Positions 8,913 through 17,402 of a stretch of 57,630 nt of DNA are shown here, piece after piece. Both the position numbers and the translations under genes were made by a program. How positions within the stretch are numbered: the stretch's first letter is position 1; every line of letters begins with the position of its first letter. The notes under the pieces were generated by a model. That model searched no databases and was not told where the DNA came from. It saw only the letters and a list, made by a program, of their open reading frames with translations. Source of the stretch: JAQUOA01 sp037443785 (GTDB lineage Bacteria > Bacteroidota > Ignavibacteria > UBA10030 > UBA8401). The stretch is taken from contig JBBINR010000023.1 in the NCBI GenBank assembly GCA_037443785.1, positions 1-57,630 on the forward strand. The letters are read 5' to 3'.

Positions 8913-11561
8913 ATGTCCGAATCCGTAGCTAAAAAAATAAAAGTAAAAGATGTTGCAAAAGAACTGAATATCAGTCATAACGATGTGATTGCCTTTTTGA
9001 CCAAGAAAGGGCATTCGTCGGTAAAGACATTAATGTCATCGGTTGACGATGCCATGATGCGCGATCTTTTGTCTCACTTCAAAAAAGAAAAAGACAGCGC
9101 CGACAGGCATCAGCGAAAACTTGCCGAGATAAAAGAAACACGCAAGCGGACATCCGATGCGAAGAGAGAGCACCAAGAAGAATCCGAAAAGCTTCAGAAT
9201 GAAGAAGATATTGAAGCATCGCAATCGGTTAAAGAGGAAATTGTTGAAGGCAGTGAGAATAAAAGCGGAGAAGGTGTCGTAGAAGAAAAAACAACTGAGG
9301 GATTTGAAACCGCAGTGGTTACGCCAGAATCAGTCGAGCCTGAACCACAACCGGCGGAAGAAATTGTAACGCAATCTCCGTTGGAAGCATTGCGCGCGAA
9401 TCGTGCTTCGCAGATGAAAGGATTGACTGTTAAAGGGAAAATTGAGCTCGCAAAGCCAAAAAAAGAAACGAAAAAAATTGAGACAAAACCGGTTCCTGTA
9501 ATTACTGATGGTGATTCTGAAGAAGGGAAAAAGAAGAAAAAGAAGAAAAAGAAAGTTGCCTCAGAAAAGGCAAAGGGGCCTGAAGTAGAAACTGAAGAAG
9601 AAATTGCAAAGCGGAAAAAGAAAAAAGGAAAGCTTCGCCCTTACGAAATTGATGCCGGTGAAGTTGAAGAAACAATCAAACGCACACTTGCAGAGATTGA
9701 TGATGCGGAAACGGTAATCAGCAGCCGTGCTGCCAACCGGAAGAAAAAGAAAAAAGAGCGGGAAGAACAGCAAGCATTGCAGGATGAAGCCAAGGCTCTT
9801 GAAGCAACAAAACTCCATGTGACTGAATTTGTTACAGTCGGTGAAATTGCCAATTTGATGAAAGTGTCGGCTGCCGAAGTTATTGCAAAGTGTATCAGTC
9901 TTGGAATGATGGTCTCCATCAATCAGCGGCTTGATAAAGATACGATTGTTCTTTTGGCTGATGAATTTGATAAACAGGTTGAATTCGAACAAGAGTTCAC
10001 GGTAGATATTTTGGATGATACAGAAGACTCGGTGGACAGTCTTCGTCAACGATCTCCTGTTGTCACCGTCATGGGGCACGTCGACCACGGTAAAACATCT
10101 CTCCTGGATTACATCAGACGCGCAAATGTTGTTGCTGGCGAATCGGGTGGCATCACCCAGCACATTGGTGCGTACGAAGTTATGCTTCCGAGTACAAAGA
10201 CGATTACGTTTTTGGATACTCCGGGCCATGAAGCGTTTACGGCGATGCGTGCTCGCGGAGCTCAATTGACCGACATAGTTGTTCTCGTAGTTGCAGCAGA
10301 AGACAATGTCATGCCTCAAACTATCGAAGCTATCAATCACGCAAAAGCGGCGAATGTTCCAATTATTATTGCGATCAATAAAATTGACAAGCCTGAAGCT
10401 AATCCTGATCGAATTCGGCAACAACTTTCTGAACGTGGAGTTCTTGTTGAAGAGTGGGGTGGAAAATATCAATCTGTCGAAGTTTCAGCGAAGAGCGGAA
10501 AAAATATGGATCTTTTGATGGAAAAGATTTTGCTCGAAGCTGAAGTGTTGGATCTTAAAGCAAATCCAAACAGGATGGCACGTGGAGTGATCGTAGAAGC
10601 ACAATTGGATAAAGGAAAAGGAACTATATCGACAATTTTGGTGCAAAAAGGGACACTGCGTATCGGTGATCCTTTTATTGCCGGAATTTTCAGCGGGCGC
10701 GTAAAAGCGATGTTTGATGAACGCGGTAATCGTGTCGAAGCTGCCGGTCCCTCAACGCCCGTTCAATTATTGGGTTTCGATGGAATTCCTACAGCTGGTG
10801 ATCAGTTTATCGTTGTCGAATCTGACAGAGTCGCACGCGAAATTAGTCTTAAACGGCAGCAATTGAAGCGCGAACAGGATTTTCGCCAGGTTCGTTTTGT
10901 TACTTTGGATGAAATTTCTGAACAAATTCAAGCAGGACAAAAACTGCAAGAATTATCAATTGTCGTAAAAGGTGATGTTGACGGTTCGGTGGAAGCACTT
11001 GCTGATTCATTGATGAAGTTGTCAACCAGTGAAGTAAAAATTAATGTTATTCACAAAGGTGTTGGTGCAATTTCGGAATCGGATGTTTTGCTGGCTGCGG
11101 CATCACGGGCAATTATTGTCGGTTTTCATGTTCGACCGAATTTAAATGCGCGTCGCCTCGCAGAAAATGAGAATGTTGAGATCCGCCTTTATAATATTAT
11201 TTATGATGCGATCAATGAGATAAAGAACGCGCTTGAAGGTTTGCTTGCGCCGACAGTTTCTGAAGAAGTAACGGCAACAGTGGAAGTTCGAGATACATTT
11301 AAGGTTCCGAAAGTTGGAACCATTGCCGGATGTTTTGTTATTGACGGAAAAATTGTCCGAAATAATCGGGTTCGTCTGCTTCGTGACGGTGTATCGATGT
11401 TTGAAGGAGGTCTGGCTTCACTCAAAAGATTCAAAGATGACGTACGAGAAGTCGAAAAAGGATTCGAATGCGGTATCGGGCTGGAAAATTTTAATGACGT
11501 TAAGATTGGGGATATCATTGAAGCGTATAAACTGGTAGAAACGAAACGGAAGTTAAGCTAA
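8913..11561 (+). CDS. infB: Translation initiation factor IF-2
   Basis: 882-aa GTPase that delivers initiator fMet-tRNA to the 30S subunit. An IF2_N module covers about residues 6-55, then a long Lys/Glu/Ala-rich linker, then a second IF2_N module (about 297-355, VTVGEIANLMKVSA). The G domain begins near 380, with GHVDHGKT at 388-395, DTPGHEAF and NKID; the switch region contains GGITQHIG. Domains II-IV follow to the C-terminus. The last base of its stop codon is the first base of the rbfA start codon (TAATG). It is highly charged, which explains the long antisense open frames in this interval. Confidence 0.98.
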   Translation: MSESVAKKIKVKDVAKELNISHNDVIAFLTKKGHSSVKTLMSSVDDAMMRDLLSHFKKEKDSADRHQRKLAEIKETRKRTSDAKREHQEESEKLQNEEDIEASQSVKEEIVEGSENKSGEGVVEEKTTEGFETAVVTPESVEPEPQPAEEIVTQSPLEALRANRASQMKGLTVKGKIELAKPKKETKKIETKPVPVITDGDSEEGKKKKKKKKKVASEKAKGPEVETEEEIAKRKKKKGKLRPYEIDAGEVEETIKRTLAEIDDAETVISSRAANRKKKKKEREEQQALQDEAKALEATKLHVTEFVTVGEIANLMKVSAAEVIAKCISLGMMVSINQRLDKDTIVLLADEFDKQVEFEQEFTVDILDDTEDSVDSLRQRSPVVTVMGHVDHGKTSLLDYIRRANVVAGESGGITQHIGAYEVMLPSTKTITFLDTPGHEAFTAMRARGAQLTDIVVLVVAAEDNVMPQTIEAINHAKAANVPIIIAINKIDKPEANPDRIRQQLSERGVLVEEWGGKYQSVEVSAKSGKNMDLLMEKILLEAEVLDLKANPNRMARGVIVEAQLDKGKGTISTILVQKGTLRIGDPFIAGIFSGRVKAMFDERGNRVEAAGPSTPVQLLGFDGIPTAGDQFIVVESDRVAREISLKRQQLKREQDFRQVRFVTLDEISEQIQAGQKLQELSIVVKGDVDGSVEALADSLMKLSTSEVKINVIHKGVGAISESDVLLAAASRAIIVGFHVRPNLNARRLAENENVEIRLYNIIYDAINEIKNALEGLLAPTVSEEVTATVEVRDTFKVPKVGTIAGCFVIDGKIVRNNRVRLLRDGVSMFEGGLASLKRFKDDVREVEKGFECGIGLENFNDVKIGDIIEAYKLVETKRKLS

Positions 11562-11926
11562 TGTCAATTCGGACGGAAAGAGTTGCTTCTCTCATTATGA
11601 AAGAGTTGGGAACAATGTTGAGCAGAGAGTTCAGCGGAAGCCAGGAATTTGGATTTGCCACCGTTACTGAAACGAGAATGACTCCTGATTTACGCGTTGC
11701 GCGCATTCATGTCAGCATTATGGGGTCTGAAGAGAAGCAAGTAAAGACGATGCAATATATTGAAAATCAAAAATCGCATTATCGATCAATGCTAGGTTCA
11801 CGAATCAGTCTTCGCTTTACTCCAGAGCTAGAATTCTTCCATGACCGTTCTTTGGACAACGCTATACACATTGAAGAATTGATCAAGCAGATTCACAAAA
11901 ATGATAAGAACAAATCCAATGATTGA
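11561..11926 (+). CDS. rbfA: 30S ribosome-binding factor RbfA
   Basis: 121-aa single KH-like domain protein acting in late 16S rRNA 5'-end maturation and cold adaptation. Recognised by the N-terminal RTERVASLIMKELG helix, the VTETRMTPDLRVARIHVS strand and the C-terminal LRFTPELEFFHDRSLD segment with the typical final helix. Start overlaps the infB stop by one nucleotide. The end overlaps the truB coding region by 8 nt if truB starts at 11919. Confidence 0.96.
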   Translation: MSIRTERVASLIMKELGTMLSREFSGSQEFGFATVTETRMTPDLRVARIHVSIMGSEEKQVKTMQYIENQKSHYRSMLGSRISLRFTPELEFFHDRSLDNAIHIEELIKQIHKNDKNKSND

Positions 11927-12629
11927 TCATGTGGGATTGAAAAAAAATATCAATTTCGAATCGGGTGAGTTGATTTTGATGAATAAACCGATCGGTTGGA
12001 CGTCTTTTGATGTGGTAGCCCGAATTCGGTCTATGTATCATATCCCAAAGATCGGGCATGCCGGAACATTAGATCCTAAGGCATCAGGACTCCTAATAAT
12101 TTGCACCGGGAAAATGACAAAATCGATCGATCAATTTTCCGAATTAGAAAAAGAATATGTTGGAACGATCGAACTTGGTGCTACTACAAAAAGTTTTGAT
12201 TCAGAGACGGAAGTAATTGAAAGAAATGATATTAGCGGTGTTACCTTGTCGAAATTATTGACAGCAGCACAAAGTTTTATCGGAGTGCAAAAACAAATTC
12301 CGCCTATGTATTCTGCGGTTAAGATTAATGGGAGGCGGTTGTATAAAGATGCAAGGAAAGGCAGAACCATTGCAAGGGAACCGAGAGAAATTTTTGTCGG
12401 GGAGTTTGAAATAACGTCCTTCAATCCGCCTTTTGCAGAATTTAAAGTTGTTTGTTCAAAAGGAACTTATGTTCGGTCTTTGGCAAATGATGTGGGAGAA
12501 AAATTAGGATGCGGAGCATATTTGAAGTCGTTGATTCGGACTCGGATTGGGTCATTTTGTGTGGCTGAAGCATACTCGATGGAAGATCTGAACTTGTTAA
12601 GTGAAAAAATTCATTCGGTTGCTGTTTAA
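11919..12629 (+). CDS. truB: tRNA pseudouridine(55) synthase TruB
   Basis: 236-aa enzyme making pseudouridine 55 in the T-loop of tRNAs. The catalytic Asp is Asp52 in GHAGTLDPKASG; other motifs are MNKPIGWTSFDVV, the substrate-binding QIPPMYSAVKINGRRLY, and the C-terminal KGTYVRSLANDVG. The frame also has an ATG at 11901; neither start has a strong Shine-Dalgarno. I chose 11919 because it gives the shorter overlap with rbfA and the usual spacing to the GELILMNKP motif. Confidence 0.95.
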   Translation: MIDHVGLKKNINFESGELILMNKPIGWTSFDVVARIRSMYHIPKIGHAGTLDPKASGLLIICTGKMTKSIDQFSELEKEYVGTIELGATTKSFDSETEVIERNDISGVTLSKLLTAAQSFIGVQKQIPPMYSAVKINGRRLYKDARKGRTIAREPREIFVGEFEITSFNPPFAEFKVVCSKGTYVRSLANDVGEKLGCGAYLKSLIRTRIGSFCVAEAYSMEDLNLLSEKIHSVAV

Positions 12630-12632
12630 ATT

Positions 12633-13580
12633 ATGATTATTTATCGTTCGCTCGAAGAAATTGCACATAACAAGAAAACGGTATTATCTATTGGAATGTT
12701 TGATGGAGTCCATCGAGCTCATCAAAAGATCATTGCAATGGTTGTTGATGCTGCCAAGGCAATTGATGGAAGAAACATGTTGGTGACGTTTGATCCGCAT
12801 CCTAAGGAAATTGTAGGAAACCCTGGATCTAAAATAGAGATATTATCTACGTTTGATGAAAAGATCAAACTATTTGAAAAATATGGAATTAGGGAAGTCT
12901 TTGTCATTCCATTTACACATGAATTTTCGCAATTATCTCTTGTGCAATTTTACAAGAAATATATCATCGACGGTGTTGGCATTGCAAAGGTAATCGAAGG
13001 AAATAATCATCACCTTGGCCATGATCGAAAAGGCAATGTTCAACAAGTTGCGGAACTTGGAAAGAAGATGAATTTTTCGGTTGAATCGGTTTCCATTATT
13101 GCAGAAGAAAATACGAATATCAGCAGTTCAGAAATTCGACACATGCTCCATGATGGGAATGTGCAGTTTGTCAATAAAATGCTGGGACGAGAGTATTCGT
13201 TTTCCGGAATTGTGGTTCGGGGACATGGACGAGGGAAAAAATTAGGTTATCCGACTGCAAATATCGATCTCGATGACAAAAAGAAACTGATTCCTAAAAT
13301 TGGTGTCTATGCAGTAAAGTTTTTTGTCCGAAACGCATGGTATGATGGGATGATGAGTATCGGTCATAATCCAACATTTCATGAGAGCCATGAGCGGACA
13401 ACTGAAGTCAACATCTTTGATTTTGATGAGGATATTTACGGCGAAAATGTAACAGTCAAATGCATCGAACGAACGCGGGACGAAAAAAAATTCAATGCGA
13501 TTGAAGAACTTATTCAAGAGATGGGTCACGATAAAATTACTATTCAGAAAATTTTAAAACACTATAAATTATTATCCTAA
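12633..13580 (+). CDS. ribF: Bifunctional riboflavin kinase / FAD synthetase
   Basis: 315-aa enzyme that phosphorylates riboflavin to FMN and adenylates FMN to FAD. The N-terminal FAD synthetase (about 1-180) has GMFDGVHRAHQ and TFDPHPKEIV; the C-terminal kinase (about 185-310) has GRGKKLGYPTANI and FDEDIYGENV. It follows truB by 3 nt, which matches the common truB-ribF-rpsO order in this group. Confidence 0.96.
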   Translation: MIIYRSLEEIAHNKKTVLSIGMFDGVHRAHQKIIAMVVDAAKAIDGRNMLVTFDPHPKEIVGNPGSKIEILSTFDEKIKLFEKYGIREVFVIPFTHEFSQLSLVQFYKKYIIDGVGIAKVIEGNNHHLGHDRKGNVQQVAELGKKMNFSVESVSIIAEENTNISSSEIRHMLHDGNVQFVNKMLGREYSFSGIVVRGHGRGKKLGYPTANIDLDDKKKLIPKIGVYAVKFFVRNAWYDGMMSIGHNPTFHESHERTTEVNIFDFDEDIYGENVTVKCIERTRDEKKFNAIEELIQEMGHDKITIQKILKHYKLLS

Positions 13581-13593
13581 AGAAGGAGCTACA

Positions 13594-13863
13594 ATGGCGA
13601 TTACAAAAGAACAAAAACAAGAGATCATTAAGAAATACGGAAAAAATTCAAACGATTCCGGTATTCCTGAAGTGCAGATTGCAATCTTAACCGCAAATAT
13701 CAATGGACTGTCGGAACATTTCGATGCACACAAGCATGATCATCATTCGCGTGCCGGTTTGTTGAGAATGGTTGGGAAACGACGACGTCTTCTTGATTAT
13801 CTCATGAAACAGAATATCGAGCGATATCGCAAGATTATTCAAGAATTGGAAATTCGTAAATAA
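13594..13863 (+). CDS. rpsO: 30S ribosomal protein S15
   Basis: 89-aa primary 16S rRNA-binding protein of the 30S platform. Full-length, with the conserved SGIPEVQIAILTANINGLSEHF and HSRAGLLRMVGKRRRLLDYL segments. A strong AAGGAG precedes the ATG, in contrast with many neighbours, as expected for a highly translated protein. Directly followed by pnp, the conserved rpsO-pnp pair. Confidence 0.98.
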   Translation: MAITKEQKQEIIKKYGKNSNDSGIPEVQIAILTANINGLSEHFDAHKHDHHSRAGLLRMVGKRRRLLDYLMKQNIERYRKIIQELEIRK

Positions 13864-13896
13864 TAGTTGTACAAGCTCATTAAAACAAAGAAAACT

Positions 13897-16014
13897 ATGA
13901 TAGTAAAAAAAGAAGTTCAGATTGGAAATTATACGTTAGAATTTGAAACCGGCCGTTTTGCAAAACAAGCTGATGGCGCGGTTATGGTTCGATATGCAGA
14001 CACAATGGTTCTTGCAACAGTCGTCTCTGCGAAAGAAGCAAAAGAGGGAGCTGATTATTTCCCTTTACAAGTCGAGTTTCGTGAAAAATTATCCGCCGCA
14101 GGAAAAATTCCTGGCGGATTTTTAAAACGAGAGGGAAGACCTTCAGATAAGGAAATTCTTTCTGCTCGACTTATCGACAGACCGATTCGGCCGATGTTTC
14201 CGGATGATTATCACTGCGAAACTCAGGTTGTTGTAACGGTATTTTCATCCGATCAACAAAATGATGCTGATGTTTTAGGAGCTTGTGCAGCCTCAGCGGC
14301 TCTCATGATTTCAGATTCTCCCTTTCAAGGACCAATTGCGGAAGTTCGTGTTGCAAGGGTTAACGGAGAATTGAAACTCAATCCTACGTTTTCAGAACTT
14401 GAATCCAGCGATATTGATCTCACTGTTGCCGGCACAGAAACCTCAATTAATATGGTCGAAGGTGAATCGCACGAAATTTCTGAACAAGATATGTTGAGTG
14501 CCCTTGCCTTTGGACATGATGCGATTAAAAAAATCTGTGCAGTACAAAAAGAATTGGCTCGTGAAGTAGGGAAGACAAAACGGTCAGTTATTCCGCCACA
14601 GATCAATGCAGAACTTCTTTCTGACGTGAAAAAATTTGCAACAGAAAAAATCCGCAAGACGGCCAATTCGGTTCTTAACAAAGAAGAACGGAATGCTGTT
14701 CGATCTTCAATCGAAACCGAAGTGTTAACTGCTCTTGCCGAAAAATTCCCTGAACAAGAAACTGTGATTAAAGAAGTCCTTCATTCTATTGAGAAGACCG
14801 AAATGAGAGAGATGATTCTTTCAAAAGGCAAACGATTAGACGGAAGAGGATTGACGGACATCAGACCAATATCAATCGAGATGGGTTTGTTGCCGAGAGC
14901 GCATGGTTCTTCGTTGTTCACTCGAGGTGAGACACAATCCTTAACCACTGTAACATTGGGAACGAAAGATGATGAACAGGTTACTGATGGATTGATGGTA
15001 GAACAGCCGCGACGATTCATGCTCCATTATAATTTCCCTCCATTCAGTGTTGGGGAAATTGGAAGACTTGGTACAGGGCGAAGAGAGATTGGGCATGGAA
15101 ATCTTGCAGAACGAGCATTGAAAAATCTTATCGCCTCAGAAAAGGAATTCCCGTACACCGTTCGAGTCGTTTCAGATATTTTGGAATCAAACGGTTCTTC
15201 TTCGATGGCGACAGTATGTGCCGGTTCATTAGCATTGTTTGATGCAGGCGTACCGCTAAAAAAAGCATGCGCGGGCATCGCTATGGGCCTTATTAAAGAA
15301 GAAGATAGGGTTGCTATCTTAAGTGATATCCTTGGAGATGAAGATCACCTTGGAGATATGGATTTTAAAGTTGCCGGAACAACAGATGGCATTACTGCAT
15401 TTCAGATGGATATAAAAATCCAGGGTATTACACTTGAAATTATGGCAACAGCTTTAGAACAGGCGAAGATTGGTCGTCTGCATAAACTTCAAAAAATGAA
15501 TGCCGTAATCGATAAACCAAAATCTTCTTTAAGTCAGTATGCTCCCAGATTCACAACAATGAAAATTCCGACCGACATGATTGGTGCTGTCATTGGACCG
15601 GGCGGAAAAAATATTCGTGGTATCGTTGCTGAATCAGGCGCCGAAATCAACATTGAAGATGATGGGACAATTGTTATTGCAGCAACAACGCAGCAAGCGA
15701 GCGACAAAGCTTCTGAGTTGATTAGCAGAATTACAGCGTCTCCTGAAGTTGGAAAAACATACAAAGCAACTGTGAAAAAAATAATGGACTTCGGTGCCTT
15801 TGTTGAAATCCTTCCCGGCAAAGAAGGTCTCGTTCACATTTCACAACTTGACGTAAAGCGAGTTGCAAAAGTTGCAGACGTTGTTAAAGTTGGTGATGTC
15901 ATCGAAGTCAAGTTGATGGAAATCGACGATAAGGGAAGGCTGAATCTCAGTCGCAAAGCATTACTTGTCGCTGAAACGAAACAAGAACCGGCTCCAATAG
16001 TCGAAGCAAATTAA
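13897..16014 (+). CDS. pnp: Polyribonucleotide nucleotidyltransferase (PNPase)
   Basis: 705-aa 3'-5' phosphorolytic exoribonuclease of the RNA degradosome. Domains in order: first RNase PH core (about 10-220, GGFLKREGRPSDKE, SARLIDRPIRP), linker helices, second RNase PH core (about 310-540, RAHGSSLFTRGETQ), a KH domain with IGPGGKNIRG near 566 and a C-terminal S1 domain (about 620-695). The frame could start from TTG at 13867, but the ATG at 13897 gives the normal PNPase N-terminus (MIVKKEVQIGN...). No Shine-Dalgarno is evident. Confidence 0.97.
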   Translation: MIVKKEVQIGNYTLEFETGRFAKQADGAVMVRYADTMVLATVVSAKEAKEGADYFPLQVEFREKLSAAGKIPGGFLKREGRPSDKEILSARLIDRPIRPMFPDDYHCETQVVVTVFSSDQQNDADVLGACAASAALMISDSPFQGPIAEVRVARVNGELKLNPTFSELESSDIDLTVAGTETSINMVEGESHEISEQDMLSALAFGHDAIKKICAVQKELAREVGKTKRSVIPPQINAELLSDVKKFATEKIRKTANSVLNKEERNAVRSSIETEVLTALAEKFPEQETVIKEVLHSIEKTEMREMILSKGKRLDGRGLTDIRPISIEMGLLPRAHGSSLFTRGETQSLTTVTLGTKDDEQVTDGLMVEQPRRFMLHYNFPPFSVGEIGRLGTGRREIGHGNLAERALKNLIASEKEFPYTVRVVSDILESNGSSSMATVCAGSLALFDAGVPLKKACAGIAMGLIKEEDRVAILSDILGDEDHLGDMDFKVAGTTDGITAFQMDIKIQGITLEIMATALEQAKIGRLHKLQKMNAVIDKPKSSLSQYAPRFTTMKIPTDMIGAVIGPGGKNIRGIVAESGAEINIEDDGTIVIAATTQQASDKASELISRITASPEVGKTYKATVKKIMDFGAFVEILPGKEGLVHISQLDVKRVAKVADVVKVGDVIEVKLMEIDDKGRLNLSRKALLVAETKQEPAPIVEAN

Positions 16015-16032
16015 ATACTATGAATAGCATGA

Positions 16033-16070
16033 ACAAGGTGCAGACAGAAATAATTTCGTCTGCATCTTGT
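16033..16070 (+). terminator. Long hairpin between pnp and aroA (weak terminator or mRNA 3'-end stabiliser)
   Basis: ACAAGGTGCAGAC (16033-16045) pairs with GTCTGCATCTTGT (16058-16070), 13 bp with one G-U. Pairing extends inward through GAAAT/ATTTC with a bulged A. The downstream sequence AAATTTTCC is a poor U-run, so partial termination or 3'-end protection of the pnp mRNA is more likely than full termination. Confidence 0.6.
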
Positions 16071-16105
16071 AAATTTTCCCGGTGATAGAGCTGGGATTTT
16101 TTTTT

Positions 16106-17389
16106 ATGGTTAAGACAATTTTAAAAACAAAAGGGTTACACGGAGAAATTACCGTCCCCGGAGACAAATCTATTTCGCATCGTTCAGTGATGATCGGGGG
16201 TATTTCCAATGGCACAACAAGGATTAGCGGTTTTTTGGAGGCTGCAGATCCCTTAAGCACGTTATCATGTTATAAGGCAATGGGCATTGACGTAGAAGTG
16301 CGTGGAGCTGAAATTTTTATTCATGGGAAAGGGATTCACGGATTACAAAAACCTGAAGCAGTTCTTGATGCAGGAAATTCCGGAACGACGATACGCTTAA
16401 TGTCCGGAATTTTGGCGGGGCAAAAATTTTCTTCAACGATAACCGGCGACCAGTATCTTGTTAAACGACCGATGAAACGTATCATTGATCCGTTGATGAG
16501 AATGGGAGCGAAAATTTCTGCAACAGAAAAATTCACGGCACCGCTTACTATTTTGCCGGTCGATCGATTACATGCTATTGAGTATGAACTTCCGATAGCA
16601 AGTGCACAAGTAAAATCAGCTGTGCTATTCGCTGGATTATACGCTGATGGAGTTACTCGTGTTATCGAAAATGAAGAATCCCGCGATCATACAGAAAGAA
16701 TGCTCAATCTTGTTTCAGAAAAAAAAGAGGGCAAAAAAATTATTTCAATTTCTGGCGGAATGAATTTACCGGCAAAAGAATTTACTGTACCAGGTGATCC
16801 ATCTTCTGCAGCCTTTTTTGTCGTTGCGTGTTTAATTTCCAAGTCGTCGGAAATTCTTATTAAGAATGTCGGATTGAACCCTACACGGAGCGGTTTTCTT
16901 GATATCCTGCGCGAAATGGGGGCAAAGATATCTATTCTCAATGAAAAGTTGACCGGAGGAGAACCAATAGGAGATATTGCAGTGAAAAGCTCAGAGCTAA
17001 AAACAAATTTAGTTCTGCAAGGGGAAATTATTCCAAATATTATCGATGAAATTCCCATTTTGTCTATCGCTGCACTCAATGCTTCTGGGCGATTCGAAGT
17101 TCGTGGTGCAAAAGACCTTCGAAACAAAGAAACTGATCGAATTAAAGCACTGTGTCACAACATCAAGCTTATGGGAATTGAGGTTGAAGAATATGCTGAC
17201 GGGTTTGCTTTTGAATCAAAAAATAATTTATATACTGCAGATTTTGACAGTTTTGATGATCATAGAATTGCAATGGCATTCGGTATTGCATCGTTAAATC
17301 TTAATGGAGAATCTTCCATTCAAAATGCTGAATGTGTTTCGATTTCCTACCCGACATTTTGGAAAACTTTAGAGCAGCTTCAACAGTAA
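16106..17389 (+). CDS. aroA: 3-phosphoshikimate 1-carboxyvinyltransferase (EPSP synthase)
   Basis: 427-aa enzyme of the shikimate pathway joining shikimate-3-phosphate and PEP. Shows GDKSISHRS near residue 17, AGNSGTTIRLMSG near 93, the QVKSAVLFAGLYA loop, SRDHTERML, the DPSSAAFF motif, RNKETDRI and DHRIAMAF. GTG at 16082 is in frame but would add an atypical Leu/Phe-rich extension; ATG at 16106 fits the family start. No other aro genes are nearby. Confidence 0.96.
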   Translation: MVKTILKTKGLHGEITVPGDKSISHRSVMIGGISNGTTRISGFLEAADPLSTLSCYKAMGIDVEVRGAEIFIHGKGIHGLQKPEAVLDAGNSGTTIRLMSGILAGQKFSSTITGDQYLVKRPMKRIIDPLMRMGAKISATEKFTAPLTILPVDRLHAIEYELPIASAQVKSAVLFAGLYADGVTRVIENEESRDHTERMLNLVSEKKEGKKIISISGGMNLPAKEFTVPGDPSSAAFFVVACLISKSSEILIKNVGLNPTRSGFLDILREMGAKISILNEKLTGGEPIGDIAVKSSELKTNLVLQGEIIPNIIDEIPILSIAALNASGRFEVRGAKDLRNKETDRIKALCHNIKLMGIEVEEYADGFAFESKNNLYTADFDSFDDHRIAMAFGIASLNLNGESSIQNAECVSISYPTFWKTLEQLQQ

Positions 17390-17402
17390 TTCGGAGAAAA
17401 CC

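Noticed and set aside
9510..9800. Lys codon-rich repeats in infB as a possible tandem repeat or slippage site
   Set aside because: Low-complexity coding sequence in the IF-2 linker; the frame stays intact and no unit repeats regularly.
9561..10472. 303-codon open frame on the minus strand opposite infB
   Set aside because: It is antisense to the well-conserved IF-2 frame; its Phe/Asn-rich composition is the complement of Lys/Glu-rich codons, and there is no recognisable domain.
13867..13896. Alternative TTG start for pnp adding 10 residues
   Set aside because: Begins 3 nt after the rpsO stop without a Shine-Dalgarno; the ATG at 13897 matches the conserved PNPase N-terminus.
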